From Lithospermum erythrorhizon (lineage: Eukaryota; Streptophyta; Magnoliopsida; Boraginales; Boraginaceae): a DNA stretch of 64,000 bases. The stretch's first letter is position 1. Each line of letters starts with the position of its first letter. Both the position numbers and the translations under genes were made by a program. The stretch spans positions 248,001 to 312,000 of the forward strand of contig JADFUC010002135.1 in the NCBI GenBank assembly GCA_019722365.1. The letters run 5' to 3'. Positions 49,971-63,530 of the stretch are shown piece by piece. The notes below the pieces were generated by a model that was not told the DNA's origin, made no database searches, and saw only the letters and a program-made list of their open reading frames with translations.

Positions 49971-50716
49971 TATATAATTACAAAAAAACACAAAATACAC
50001 AGATTTGTGAAACCCCAATTTCTCACAAACCCTAAATCCCCAATTCAATCAAATTAATTAATATCCCAAAAAGATTGTCCACTTTGATTAAATCTGAAGA
50101 ATATTTTCGAAGATTGTCAGTTTTTGCTTCGGAGCAAAGCGATTCATCCGACGTGGCAACTTGATATTTTTGCAATTTTTGATCGAAGATTCTGAATTGT
50201 TCATCTCAAGTGTTTGTTGCAGCGCATATTTTGAGGGGCAATTTGTTAATTGGATTCAATCGGGTCGATTTTCGATCAATTGACTGGAGGAGGTTTTGAA
50301 TTTTGATTAGCTGATCCTGTTGAAGATTGCTTTTGAAGATATCTATTCGCTGGAGAAGGATTGATAAGTTTTCGAGTATTTTGTTTCCAATAAGATGATC
50401 AATTGGCCTTTGTTTCGATATAAAGGCGGGTTTTTTGGATGTTTAAATTGATTTGAGTTTGAGTCTGGTGAATCTTTCTTGGGCTATTGATTGATTAGTC
50501 TAAACAGAAGGATTTAATTAGGAGTTTGAGTTTTGCTGCAATTGTTTGTACAATTTTGTTATTTTTATTTTTTAATTTTAATACCAGAGGCCTTTTCCCC
50601 CTTTTAGATGATATATACATGCTATAATATTATCATTTAATTATAGTTGCATAAGGAAGAGATATACAAAAAAATACAAAAAAAGGTGTTGGCTTTAAAA
50701 GATATTAAAGGAAATA
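49971..50716 (+). promoter_or_regulatory. Promoter and 5' leader of the PQT3-like gene
   Basis: TATATAA at 49971-49977 is a possible TATA box. The following 700 bases contain no long frame and probably form a long 5' UTR, possibly with an intron. The ATG at 50717 opens a perfect DWNN domain. Confidence 0.4.
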
Positions 50717-53700
50717 ATGGCTGTTTATTATAAATTTAAAAGTGCAAAAGATTACGATACGATTCCAGTTGATGGGCATTTTCTATCGGTTGGGGCATTG
50801 AAAGCAAGAGTATATGAATCCAAGCATTTGGACAGGGGTACCATTTGTGACCTCGTCGTGACTAACGCTCAGACTGAGGAAGGTTGGTTTGACATCAATT
50901 TGTGTAATATTTATCAGTTGAATCCGCTGTTTCTAAGCTTGTCTTTACGTTTTCGTATTTCCAATAATTATTTAGAATTTCGACATTGGAGACGGATGAT
51001 GGGCTCCTTCGTCTTTGTGTATGTTTTGGAAGTGTAGTTTCTTGGGGTATTTGTATCAATAGGATAGTCGAGGATCTAATGGTGGTAGATGATTTTGTAA
51101 CTCATTGTGTATTTTCATTTGAATTCTGGCTGTTAGACAGAGCCCACTCACGCCACTCTCCTGAAGTCGACTCTAGGCAGAACTGTGTTTTCTTTCTCAT
51201 CATAAAAAGTAATATGTTTAACATTAGGGGTTTCTTGAAGCTGTAATGCCATGGATTTCTGTATCCATGCAATCAAGCCCTTAATGCCATTTTGACCTTA
51301 ATCCTTATTATCCTTGTGCTTCTGTGCAGGACAATACTTAATACTTACTGTGAGATGATACCGCTAAGTGAATCTTTTAGCTTTTAAACAGAGGTCGAGT
51401 GATGTGAGATATGTTAATGAATTTATTTGGAAGAGTAAAGTTGCTAGCTTGTTTGCATATCTTATGGAGTTAATAAAATTACATTCTTTGGCTCTTGGAT
51501 ATAAATTTAAACAAATCTCAAATGGCTCATTATTAATTACCTCCGCTCTTACCCATCAGTGTATAGCTTTGCACTTCACTACTTTGCCAATTCGAACAAC
51601 TTCCCCGCTATCACAGGGTAGGACTCATACTCGACCCCTATGGAAGCCTCTGGCCGCATCGTGCACGCCGACGCCGACATCATAAAGTTGATAGCTCTTA
51701 GTTGTTGTTGTTGGTGGTGGTGGTGGTGGTGGTGTGTAAGCCACATAGACTCACATTTTAGTCGTGACGAGAAGTCAATTTACACAACTTGTTTTTTCCA
51801 CTACATAGACTCGTGTGGTGAGATTTGATAGATTGTTTTCTGGTTTACCATTTCAGAGTATAAAGAGGACAGTATGATTCCTAGAAACACGGCAGTTTTA
51901 ATTAAAAGAGTTCCAGGAAGACGTGGCTTGCCAATTGTTGCTACACGGGTGGCTGAAGAGTATTATCTCGTTCCTTCTATTTTTCTCTCTTTTGTCCTCT
52001 ATGATTTTTACTTCTTCCAAAGCGCACTGATTCTGGGGTTTCATAAACCAGTTGGTGGGGCTATTATTTAGTGAAAGATGCTTAAGAGGGAAAGTTGATT
52101 TTGGCTTGCAGTGGTTGGGGAAATTGCTTAGTGGCTTTGGTTCTTAAGGCTTTATTTATTTGCAGGCCAAAGCTAGAGCTAGTTAGTAAGGAGGATGATG
52201 TTCAGATCGTAAATAATGGCTTTGTTGGATTAAACTCATCGGGCATGAAAGCTGTAATATTCAAAAACTCTTTTTCTTTCAGTGTTTCAAGGATGTGTGG
52301 AAACTCTATCTTGATTTTTTTTTATAACTAACCAAGAGCAAAAATTTAACCTTGTAGGCTGAAGATACAGAATGGGATGTATTTGGCAATGATCTTTATG
52401 ACATTCCTGATGTTCCACAGCCTCAGACAAGCCACCAAGTCCAAGACATTCACCCTCCTAGTAAAATTGATGAGGACAGCAAAATCCAAGCTTTGATTGA
52501 TACACCAGCACTAGACTGGCAATCGTAAGAACCTTTTTATTTTTTGGGTTTGGGGGGGAGGGGGGGTGAGGGCTCTACTTATATTCGGATCACTAGCTTT
52601 GTCTGTTGTCTACTAATACTTGTATTTTTTTGAATGCTTCAGTCAGCCAGCTGGTGGTTTTGGTCATGGAAGAGGTTTTGGTAGGAAGATCAATAACCGT
52701 AATTTTGGTAATCATTTTTGGCTTCATATGCTCTGCTTGCCTAGGGTGTAGCTGTTGTTTCGACTTAGTTCTGAGATTTTAATTTATCTAATTGACTTGT
52801 TGATTTTGTATTAGACTAGAACTTGGCTGTAGCTCAGATACATAAAAACTTAACATAGCCAGTTTGTTTCAATAAGTTGTAGAATTGCTAATTATCAATG
52901 ATTAAAACACTGTTTCCTGTTTGCCTTCACTGGTCTCCGTTCATTTCTGAATATTTTCTTATCTGAGTAGGTTTTGAGCAGAAAAATCCACCTCCTGGAT
53001 ATGTGTGTCACAGGTGCAATACACCAGGTGTGCTTATACTGCAGTTCACTAGCTTGGATAAAGACCATGTATCTTTTTCCTAATTGTACCAAATTACATA
53101 TGATAAACCTGTATGTATTCTTTTTTAGGGCACTTCATTCAAAACTGCCCTACAAATGGGGACCGTAATTTTGACATTAAAAGAGCAAAGCCCCCAACTG
53201 GAATTCCAAAGTCAATGTTAATGCCTACTCCAGATGGTTCATATGCTTTGCCAGATGGGGCTGCTGGAGTTCTAAAGCCAAATGAGTGAGCATTCTCTTC
53301 AGCCTTTTATTGTGGGGATCAACCGATCAAGATAAATATATTTACTAGGTGAATGAGCCTGTTGTGACTGGTTAAATCTTTGTAGGGCTGCATTTGAGAA
53401 AGAGATTGAAGGCTTGCCTTCTACACGTACTGTGAGTGACTTCCCACCTGAACTTAAATGTCCATTGTGCAAAGAAGTGATGAAAGATGCTGTTCTTACT
53501 AGCAAGTGTTGCTTTAAAAGCTTTTGTGATAAATGTAAGAATCTTTTTCTGGCTTCTATATACCTTTCAATTGCTTATTTAAATTATCATTGTGCACATT
53601 ATTATCCCATTCTACCCCCATTATATGTAAATTCTTTTTTCCCCTATGAATGAACTTGTGAAGTGTGGTCCAACTAAGAAGATTAGGTTTAGTGTTTTCC

Positions 53701-56700
53701 CTCGTTTCTCATTTCCATCTAGTTGTGTTTGGAGGTTCAGAAAGAGTGATGGAGTGAGGTGAACCTATTTAAATATGTTTCGCTTCTATATTCATTTGTA
53801 CTGTTTCAATCTTTTCGTTTTGCTTCAGGTATAAGAGACTATATCATTTCAAAGTCAATGTGTGTCTGTGGAGCAACAAATGTTCTTGCTGATGACCTTT
53901 TGCCCAACAAGACTTTGAGGGACACTATTAATCGGATGTTAGAGTCCAATACCAGCAGTGCAGAAAATGGTGGCAGTGCTTATCATGTTCAGGGTTAGTT
54001 GCTAACACACTAGTTCTGTTTTATCCATTGGGAGCAGCAGCTTATAACAGTCACCGTTCATTTGTAGACATGGAGTCACGCAACCCACAGGCTAAGATTA
54101 TGTCCCCCACTCACTCTGCTGCATCGAAAGGTGGACAGAAACCTCCCCCACCTCCTTTGATGGAAGGGAACTCAAATATTCAGGGTTCCCCAGCTATGGT
54201 TTTGGATAATGAACCAGCAATGGTGGCTGAAGGAGAAAAGACTGCCAAAGGAAAAGATGTACCTGAAGCAACTCATGAATCGGTTAGTGCGAGAGAACCA
54301 GCATCTCAGGGAAGTGCTCTTCTGGTTGACGAGGAAGTGCAACAGAAACCTGCTCCGAGTGATGCAGGTTGGTTCAATACTGTGGCTTGTTTCTTACCCC
54401 CAGCCATATATTTCGATATTTAATTTACATAAAGTTAGATGGTGTTTGGTGATCTTTTTTAAAAGCTTTCTGAAAGCTTGTACTAACCAAAAAAATTGGC
54501 AGTCCAAGCATAATAGCTTATAAGCTATCCAGAAAAAGCTCACTCAAACATTCAAGTGTAGTATTTTGTTGGATCTGTTGCATAATGTGGCAGTTCTTTT
54601 AGTAGTGTTCTAGACAATACTATATTGTCGTATAATAAAAGATGTGTCTACTTTGTTGGAAACCCATCTTATGCACTAAAAAATATCTTCTTATTTTTTG
54701 TCCTTTCTCGAGTATCCAGATGTCTAACTTGTGTGTACAGTTGTCTGAACTGATAGGATGATATAAATATTTTCATTATGCTTGCTTGAATATTGTTGTT
54801 ATTCATGTATAAATTAGTTTGGCATTGAGATGTAATATTTAAGTAAACATAATTTCACAAGAAGTGAGAGAGCTTGTTTGTCCTACATGAGGTCTTGGAA
54901 TAACATCTCTTTTTATATCCAGGGAAGAAGAAAAAAAAGAAAAAAGCTCGGCTACCACCAAATGGTATGATGTTTCTCTGTCTCCCCTTTTACCTGCTAC
55001 TTAGTGGTGTTGGTCTGTGAAACTTGGGAATAACATTCCTCGCTTGCATTTATATCTGACAGCTGCTGAGATGCAATGGAGAATGGCTCAGGATTTTGCA
55101 CCCGAGAACTATATGATGCCAATGGGCCCTACTGCATATAATCCCTATTGGGGCATGCAGCCTGGAATGGAAGGGTTTGTTCCTCCTTATGCTGGACACA
55201 TGCCGTATATGGGTTTCGGTCCTGGCCCTATGGATGTTCCATTTGGAGGTGTCATGCCACATGACCCATTCGGAGGTCAAGGTTGTATGATGCCTTTTCC
55301 ACCACAGAGGTATGGTGTGTAGCTCTTTACTAGATTTTGCCTGGTGTTCTATAATGCCATGACCCATGAAGCATTTAATTAATTCAGCACTTTCTAAATT
55401 CTGTTTGTTTGAGTACAGATATTATTGTTAGGCACGTAATTGGATAAGACTTACCTAAAAACCTTTATTTATGTTAATGCATACTAGCTTATCACTTAAA
55501 TCTAAACATGATCAGACATCTTGCATCTTCCCGACTTCGCTCTCTCGGTACTTCTGTGTTATCTATTTTCTTCTCATCTTGTGACTTCTCATTACCTCCT
55601 GCTTTGTTTCTTTCCATCCTTCTTCTCATTTCCCTAAGAAATAGAAGGCTCCACAGGTGTTCTTTAGAACAGCCATTTAGCAGTTAATAAATCTGAAAGT
55701 ATTTATATTTTTTTTGGTTTCACCTCCCTTCTCCCCAATTTGAACAAATTATTGATGTTTTTTGGTGTTGCTGTCGGTTGACTAATTTCAATCGGATAAC
55801 ATCATACCAGAACCTTTGATGGAATCGATGAATTTGATAGATGTGTGCAATCATTTTCAATTGTAACTTTATCTCTTGCAGGGATCTTGCTGACTTTGGG
55901 ATGGGTTTTAATCCTGGACCTCCTCCTCCGATGAGCAGAGAAGAATTTGAAGCTCGCAAAGCAAATTTGAGGAAGCGGAAGGAAATGGATAGACGGTTTG
56001 CTGAAGGGTATGTATATATTGATATGGATATGACATATTATTTGCATGTTTATGCCACAAGATTGGTCCTTTTGTGTGTAGACTTCTGATGTTTCTTGGT
56101 TATCATTGAACACTGTTTTACTTGTGCAGCCGGAACTTGCCTAAAGATCGGGAGTTTGGCAGGGAAGTCAGCAGCAGTGGCGACGTCTCTTCAATAAAAC
56201 AGAAAGCTGTATGTACTCCCATTGTTCACAACTTTTTTTCCTTCTATCTGCTGCCACAATCTTTTTCCATGTTCCTGGAGCGAAAGTTGGATATTTTCCG
56301 TTCTTTTCTCATCCATTCACCACTAGAGTACATGGTATTGTGGTGTTTGGATACCTTTGTTCCTTCGTTTTTTGGGCCTTGGAAATTTTCATATCAAGAA
56401 TTATAGAATTATTTTTTGTCTTTTAAATTAATAAGCTCTCTGTTGTGATAAAAAAAAATCTCATATTGTGAGATGCAAAGGGGTTTCACTTTAAATTTAA
56501 TAAATGCAAGGAACTCATGGTGCAGTCCTTTAAGGAACTCATGGTGCAGTCCTTTATATGAAGTATTTATCAGTGAGAAGTGTAACATTGTGGAAATTGA
56601 TGAAATTGGAAAATGATGGTGATTGTAAAATGTGTGCATCCATTCTTTTGTAAATGCTGGGAGGTGGTCCTTTATAAATTATTTGTAGGACAGTGCATTT

Positions 56701-57532
56701 TATGTTTTTGGCCTTTCCAGAAGACCCTTAATATGTCTTATCTGTACTTCCTTTGCCACAGAAGCCGATTCTGCCCTCCTCAAGCTCAGAGCAGCATTAT
56801 CTCCATCGATCTGAGCGACCATCTCCTGATCGCCGCTCAAGGGACCCTGAAATTTCGCGCCTGTCATCCAAGACAAAGTCTGAGCATGATGACTACCACC
56901 ATCATCATCGGGAGCGGCACGAAGATCGTTATAGGGATGAGCGGCACGATGATCGTAATAGGGATGAGCGGCACGAAGATCGTAGTAGGGATGTACGTGA
57001 TGAGCCTCGTCGAAGGGCACACGAAGAAGATCATAAACATCGTGACTATGATAATGTTCGCCACCAAAGTAGCAGCTATCATAAATCAGAATCATCGTCA
57101 GCGGTAGCCAAATCGTCATCTGCCCTTCCCGAGCCACCATCATCCAAACACGCAGCTGCAATGGATAAAAAACACAAAGCAAGTGTTTTCTCTCGCATCA
57201 GTTTCCCCGAGAGAGAAGCCGCCGCTGCTGCTGCTGCGGCTGCCTCCAAGAAGCAGCGGAAACTTTCTTCAGAATCACCAGCTAGTGGTTCTGGACACCG
57301 CAAGGGGTCGTCCAATGGCTACTCTGAAGACCACCAGAGTAAACCGTCCTCAAAGAAGAGAGAAGCGGCTTCTGTAGAGTACGAAAGCAGTGATGACGAT
57401 AGGCATTTCAAGAGAAGGCCCTCCAGATACGAGCCATCGCCGCCACCTGTTGCGGCTGAATGGGAGGAGGAGCAACCAAGACATTCAAGAGGCTCAAAGG
57501 AGAGAGATCGCCATTACAGCAAACACAGATGA
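50717..57532 (+). CDS. PQT3-like E3 ubiquitin ligase (DWNN, zinc knuckle, RING; RBBP6 family)
   Basis: Plant members (PQT3 and PQT3L) are E3 ligases acting in oxidative-stress tolerance; RBBP6 relatives also link to mRNA 3'-end processing. Fifteen exons join in phase to 893 codons plus stop: 50717-50882, 51857-51959, 52166-52253, 52358-52524, 52643-52707, 52971-53027, 53129-53285, 53386-53534, 53829-53993, 54068-54367, 54923-54964, 55063-55309, 55882-56007, 56130-56208, 56762-57532. The ubiquitin-like DWNN domain opens the protein (Y-Y-K-F-K-S-A-K-D-Y-D-T). A CCHC knuckle has C209, C212, H217 and C222. The RING/U-box starts at C293-P-L-C and ends near L-P-N-K at about 350. A poly-Lys run follows, then a Met/Pro/Gly-rich segment, and an Arg/Asp/His-rich tail with a Y-E-S-S-D-D-D-R-H-F-K-R block. 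The tail likely gives nuclear localisation. Confidence 0.94.
51701..51735 (+). repeat. GTT/GGT microsatellite in PQT3-like intron 1
   Basis: A run of GTT units passes into GGT units, about 35 bp in all. Confidence 0.9.
56508..56555 (+). repeat. Perfect 24-bp tandem duplication in intron 14
   Basis: AAGGAACTCATGGTGCAGTC plus CTTT occurs twice with no gap (56508-56531, 56532-56555). Confidence 0.95.
56912..56992 (+). repeat. 27-bp coding tandem repeat in exon 15
   Basis: Three contiguous 27-base units (56912, 56939, 56966) encode nine-residue E-R-H-(E/D)-D-R-x-R-D repeats in the charged tail. The units differ at only a few bases. Confidence 0.9.
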
Positions 57533-59559
57533 TATATTTAGCATGTCATTGTGCAATTTAAGGCAGATCCATTTGAAAAAAGAGGAAGAAGTGCTGGAAA
57601 CTTCGACTCGACGCCTGAGAGGCTGAGACCATTCAAGTTATCCTCTTTTTCTTGTTTTCTGTCTTCGTCCTCTTGGCCTTATGGGGACAAGCGGAGGCTG
57701 GCTGTATTAACGGTTTTCTGGTTGAGTGGAGGCTCCTCTCTGTTGTGTGCTTGTTTTATTTGTAATAAAATGTATTTTAATCCAAATGAATTTTAATCCA
57801 CATGAGTCTATGGAATGAATTTTCATGACATTTCCTCATTCTTATGTACATGTTTCATTTTGGTGCGTCATTGTGAATATGATGCCTGATTATAAACATG
57901 GTCTCAATTTATCAAAAATTGACTTAGGGACTATTTGGAAATATAAAATAATTTCATACTTATATAAATTGGACCAGTTATGTCAGCTTTATTTATCTCT
58001 ACCACAAAGTATGTATTGTTTCATGGACTACTTCACTCCTACTAGTTGTAAGTGAGTGATTAGTTATCTTAAATTAACAATAAATTTGAATTATTATCGA
58101 GTGTGTCATTGTCACAAATTGGTATATAGGTCACAATCCTTCCATAATAGGCAGTATATTTTTTGAAACTATATTTAATTTATTGTTTAAGCAGTCCAAA
58201 ATAGGCAGCAAATATGACTCACATCTATCCTCTAGTCATCCTTGTATAGACTTATCTATCTGAATAGCAACATAATACAAGTCAACTAGGCCAGTGATCG
58301 TTGACTTTTATTATACTACGTATATTTGTATTTCTACACATTTCCTTTTGGAAGTGGCAATGCCAATTAATTTCTAACTTTAGCTAGCCAATGGAATCCA
58401 CTATCCATGCTTCTTATTATTCTCCATAAAGGAATTGCTCTTCTTATATTATTGGTTGTATTTATTTGATGTTTGTGGTCTATTTTTTGGATTTGCTTTT
58501 TACATGTTAAAAGTGAGGTTCCACGACAAGACTATTATGATGGCATCCGTTTTGGGCAGTTCTTGAATATTATACTTTACTTGAATATTTTATGCATATA
58601 TGATATATGTACATTGGCCATCCCCATTGGATGCCTTCACTGGAAGTTTCTCTTGGCTAATTGTGATAATGACTGGCAACTTATGTTTGGTTTATGCCCT
58701 TAAATTGGATTTTTGTGATCCTATACACTATGCAAATTGGTTATTTATTTTACTTATTTGAAATTAATTATCATTTATCCATTTAAAAGTAGTTATCTCA
58801 ATCAGTCTATATCACTATATCTTATTATAATAGTTAGATGAGTTGGGATTTCTAGTTGTTAAACATAATAAATATTGAGATATTAATTTATAATTACGAA
58901 CTTATTTTGAATTGAAACTATCATACCATTAATAAATTGCACACGAAAATACTACAACATATATCAATTTTTCCAGAAAAAGTTTCGACGCTAAGCTGTG
59001 ATGATAGCCTGCTATTTATTTGTTATAATTAGGTACAGAATAAAACTTAGAAAAAATAAAATTTTGTAAATGAAGTAAACTTTTTATAAATTTTATAAGT
59101 ATCATCTTTCTAGAACTAAGGAAATTATCAAAACTAAAATATCCTTTATACGGAGTATATCTGTACCTAATTCTAATAATTCTAACATTCTTCCTCCATT
59201 CCTAACATTTTAAATTTCGATGAGTTCATTTTAAAATTTTGAACTTGAATATTTTTTATTGTGTTGATTGTTGTATTTTTGAAATTACTTTTCTATTAAT
59301 TCAATTTTTTTTATTTAATACTCTATTAATATTGACTTTCATTTTTTTAGGGTTTATGTTTTCTATTTATGATATGATTCTATTTAATTTATAATAAGAT
59401 AAATACGTTATTGTCCTTCATTAAATTTTCATTACAATTTATTTGAGGAGGGTATTTAGGAAGATCAAAAAAGGAAGAAAAATAAAAATATAAAATGGTT
59501 ATTATCTTATAACATGTACGATCAACCGATCAAATCAAAATATAAAGGAGAATAATAAT
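57533..59559. other. 3' UTR of the PQT3-like gene and spacer
   Basis: The 3' UTR probably ends after the AATAAAATG signal near 57764. The rest is AT-rich with no gene. Short open frames at 57825-58055 and 58473-58703 have no recognisable motif. Confidence 0.45.
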
Positions 59560-59945
59560 TGAAATAAAACATATATAATATTAGTATTTGTTCAGATCAA
59601 AGTTATATTGTCCATTAAATTAGTTACAAGATGAAAATATTTAAAATCAAAAGCTTTTAATATAATAGGAAATATCCGTTTCTTAAAAAAACAACGTGCA
59701 AATTTTTGAAAATAAGTTTAGTAATATTAATCTAATGGAAATATTATCTATAAGTTATAACTTATAACAAATAAACTTCCTAGTTAGCGGATAAATAGAG
59801 TCATTGAAATAAAGCATACGGAGTATATGATATTAGTACGATGATTTTTATTTGTTCAGATAAAGTTATATCATCTTAATAAATTAGTCGTATTTGATGG
59901 AAAATATTTAAATCAAAGTGAAAAATTTCTTTTATATAATCAATT
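59560..59945 (+). repeat. Diverged direct duplication
   Basis: Two copies, 59560-59675 and 59804-59945, share GAAATAAANCATA, ATATTAGTA, TTTGTTCAGAT(C)AAAGTTATAT, TAAATTAGT and GAAAATATTTAAA(A)TCAAA in the same order, about 245 bp apart. Confidence 0.65.
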
Positions 59946-60572
59946 TTTAGGTTGCGGTGCAATGAAAGTATAAGTATCAAAATCGAAGACAATTAGAAAA
60001 GACTCAAACGTGATATAATTCACATATTCTGGTATTACTTGTCTAAGAATTATATTAGAAAGTGAGGGACATGCTATAAAGATAGGATCTTTTCAAGAAT
60101 TATAGTTCAAGCAGGGGATACGCTTAAGCATGTATCTATATTTTGCTTATTTAATAATTTAATTAATAAAGAAGATTTTAAATTGCTCGATCAAATTTTA
60201 AACGGAGAAACTTTTAAGACAACAATCTTTGATCTTCAATTACTCTTTAATTATATGATTAGAAAATTAAAAAATTTAATATTATGAAAGTATTTTAAAA
60301 GACGAATCCAATTATATAAATTTTATATTTTTTAATAATTTAATAATTAATAATCGAGCAAATAAAGCTCAATTTCAAAAAAGTCATATGACAATTAAAG
60401 TGGATTGCAGGGAGTACAAAATTAATAACTTTTATGATCTCAATTGACATATACAACTTCGATTTTGAACCAAATTTATCAGCGTTAATAAGAAATTATG
60501 CTGAACGTGATACGCTGACATATCTTTTACAAAATAACAAAATACAATTCTATGATGGTCAAAAAGTTAACA

Positions 60573-60740
60573 ATTCTATTTTGCATTTAAAATCCTATAT
60601 TATGTTAGTATTTGTAATCTTTTAATCTGCTTAAAATTTATCAAATACAACGATACTCTTCATTGCTGTGATTTTACCGCCCAATTATCGCGCTTTAACA
60701 AACTCTTAAGCATAACTCGTGCTTTTATATATATATACTA
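60573..60740 (+). repeat. Dispersed direct repeat, copy 1
   Basis: Matches copy 2 at 63342-63530 through ATTCTATTTTGCAT, AAAATCCTATATTAT, AATTTATCAAA(A)TACAA, CCTTCATT-type and GTGATTTT blocks, ending in a TA-rich run. No coding capacity. Confidence 0.6.
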
Positions 60741-61998
60741 AGAATAAGCAGGACGCGTATCGCGACGCAGTAGTTTCATATTATCGTGATTTTATTGTTA
60801 TAATTATAAAATGTAACATAAAATTACGTAGTCTTTCTTATACGCGATTTCATTTATGGATTTCATTGTTATAATTATGTGCTAGCATAAAAGCGTAGTA
60901 GAAAATAAAATTATCAATAAATATATTTTTATATATTTTAAAGAGTATCAATTTTTCTTAAACGCCGCTCTATCTTCCTCTTCATGCTTCTCCTTTTCAA
61001 GGCTTCTCCTCGCTTTATAAGATTAGATATATGTACATGAGATCATAAGAGTTATACCGAATGCCTCCAACATACGATGTATAATATTATAAAACAGAGA
61101 TACCAAACGATGCTCACAGTAGGTAGAGATCTTTCGACATTAAATTCCTAAAAATTATTAAATCGCATAAACCGAAAAATATTTCCACATATCTAAACTT
61201 TATTATCTAAAAAGTTCAATTTTCATTCTTACATCACAAAATTTCTCCATCTTTTATCTTTTTATTTTTTAACTAAAGTTTCGATATCTTCAATGCATCA
61301 TCATCCTTATTAAAAATCAATTCTATTTTTATTTTTGTTTTGTTGTTTACTATTTTTATTCTTTGTTGATCGACACATCTTTTTTCTTAGTGTACAATTT
61401 ATTTTTTTTTATATCTATAGTTATTCACTCATAATGATTTCAAATTAATAGTTTGTCTCAACTAAAAGAATATTAATCAAGTCAATAAGCATCTTTTAAG
61501 ATATTCTCTAACAATTTTATTGCCTAAATTAGTAACTATTGTGCATAGTTAAAAGTAAATAATATGAAATCATATATCATTGTTCTATTTCGAGAATTAA
61601 TTATGAACTCGCTCAAAGATAAATGTGGAGTTTAAGTTTCATAATGATCTTACATTTGTCAAAGTATCAGTCTTATCAATTATGTCTCCAAATGCGCAAT
61701 TCTTTAAATTTTATCTATTACGTCTGAGTATTTCGACGTGATTACACGCTTCCTGGAGGCTTGACCAGTAGCTCTTCTCTATTATTTTTAATTTACTTTC
61801 TCTTGTTATATTTCTCTCGTAATATTCAATATATGGGTAAAAAATGTAAATTAATGTGATATCTAGTAAAAATTCAATAATGTAAAACTTATAATACATA
61901 TTTACCTTATATATATAACGAATTGAGTATCTACGTCATTGTTTGAAATACAAAATTAAAAAGAAAAAAAGAGTTTGCTAAAATTATGAAAACATCAT
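60741..61998. other. AT-rich spacer
   Basis: No gene or clear element. Simple AT-rich DNA. Confidence 0.35.
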
Positions 61999-62390
61999 AC
62001 TACCTTCATCTCTAAAAGATTAATTAATTTTTTTTAATAGTTAAAATTATTTAAAAGTCAACCACCAAAATTTAAAATTTATAAATACTAAATTACATCC
62101 ATCTCAAAGATCGCTCGATTTTCGTTCAATAGTCAAAATTATTTAAACTCAATCGACAAAACTAAAATTGGCGGAAGACTCCACGTTGTATCTATCTCTA
62201 AATGCTCACGAGCTTTTTTTCCAATAGCTTAAAATTATTTAAAACTCAACCAATTAAAAATTTAAAATTTATAAATATTAAATATGACGCCGTTTCAAGA
62301 GATCGCTCAATTTCTTCTTTTCAATAGTCTCAATTATTTAAAAACTCCACCAACCAAATCGATAAGAATCCTATGACATTACATACTTAT
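61999..62390 (+). repeat. Degenerate tandem array, unit about 95 bp
   Basis: At least four head-to-tail units begin near 61999, 62093, 62186 and 62288. A partial fifth begins near 62378. Each has a purine-run region, a TTTTTCAATAGT(C/T)AAAATTATTTAAA(A)CTCAACC core and, in two units, AATTTAAAATTTATAAATATTAAAT. Units differ by roughly one base in four. Confidence 0.7.
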
Positions 62391-62499
62391 TACCTTCACA
62401 TAAGAGATTTTTCAATGCTTAAAATTAATAAATTTTATGATCTTAATATAAATTAATATATTAACAATAACGTGTTTCGAAAATATTATATGTTGATAT

Positions 62500-62521
62500 G
62501 TATATATATATATATATATAA
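62500..62521 (+). repeat. TA microsatellite
   Basis: An uninterrupted run of TA of about 22 bp. Confidence 0.9.
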
Positions 62522-63341
62522 TTCCTATAATAATATAACAAAAATTTATAAAAGTATTTAATCTCAAAATTAAAACGCTAACTTGTCATAATTATTACTG
62601 GCCATTCATACATACCTAATACTTTTATCCATCAAAGAAAGATTGTCTGTATTAATTTTTTAATGAATAAATTAATAAACTTTGTCATTCTAATTTATAT
62701 ATAACATTGATTTGAATAACAAATTATAATATTTTTAGTTAAATTACGTTTAAACATATTAAATACTAAATATTTTTCTATCGTGATATTATATAATACT
62801 CTTATTCGTAAAACAATTTTATGCTTTCCCTACTTCTTCATATTAAACTCGAGTAATACAAGTAGGCTTCTACTTCTTCATATTAAATATGACAATGACT
62901 TTAACTTATACTCTTTTCATTCTAATATTATTTTTAATTACTATATGAATTATTTAACTATAAATTTTAATAAGATCAAATTCTAAACGTTTAAACAAAA
63001 AAAATTTGAAAATTTTCAACTTTCATTTATCAATTTTTAATTATAAACTCAATTATTTTTATACAAGTATAATTTTTAAAGAAAAATATGCAAATTTTAC
63101 AATTTTACCAAGACTTAAATTTACATGTTTCAAAAACAAATTTCAAATAAAATTGTACAAATTTGAAGGAAAAATACAAATAGCTTTTAATATTTTAAAC
63201 AAAGAATTATTATTATTAACATAATACTTTTGATTATTCTCCTCCTAAAACTATCAGGTTAATTTTATATCAAACTTAATAATTTTATTAAGTAGAGTCT
63301 ATAATTTCATACTATATTAATAGAGTCCCTACAATAAAATA
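62522..63341. other. AT-rich spacer
   Basis: Very AT-rich. Open frames at 62783-62986 and 63006-63224 have only the biased composition of the surroundings. No gene supported. Confidence 0.4.
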
Positions 63342-63530
63342 ATTCTATTTGCATGTAAAATCCTATATTATAGGATTTGTATTTGTTATCTTTTAGTTTA
63401 ATTAAAATTTATCAAAATACAATTATACCCTTCATTAAGAGTGATTTTTTAATCTGCCCAATCACAAAAAACGTAAACGAACTTTTAGCACAACCTCAGA
63501 TTAGATATATATATATATATATATATATAT
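63342..63530 (+). repeat. Dispersed direct repeat, copy 2
   Basis: Direct copy of 60573-60740, 2.77 kb downstream, ending in a 27-bp AT microsatellite (63505-63531). Confidence 0.6.

Noticed and set aside
51961..52253. Continuous frame from 52095 as the start of PQT3-like exon 3
   Set aside because: Splicing 51959 to 52166 joins in phase with GT-AG borders and gives a family-like protein; the upstream part is intron.
56700..57182. Minus-strand 160-codon frame under the PQT3-like last exon
   Set aside because: It is the antisense shadow of the repetitive Arg/Asp/His-rich coding tail.
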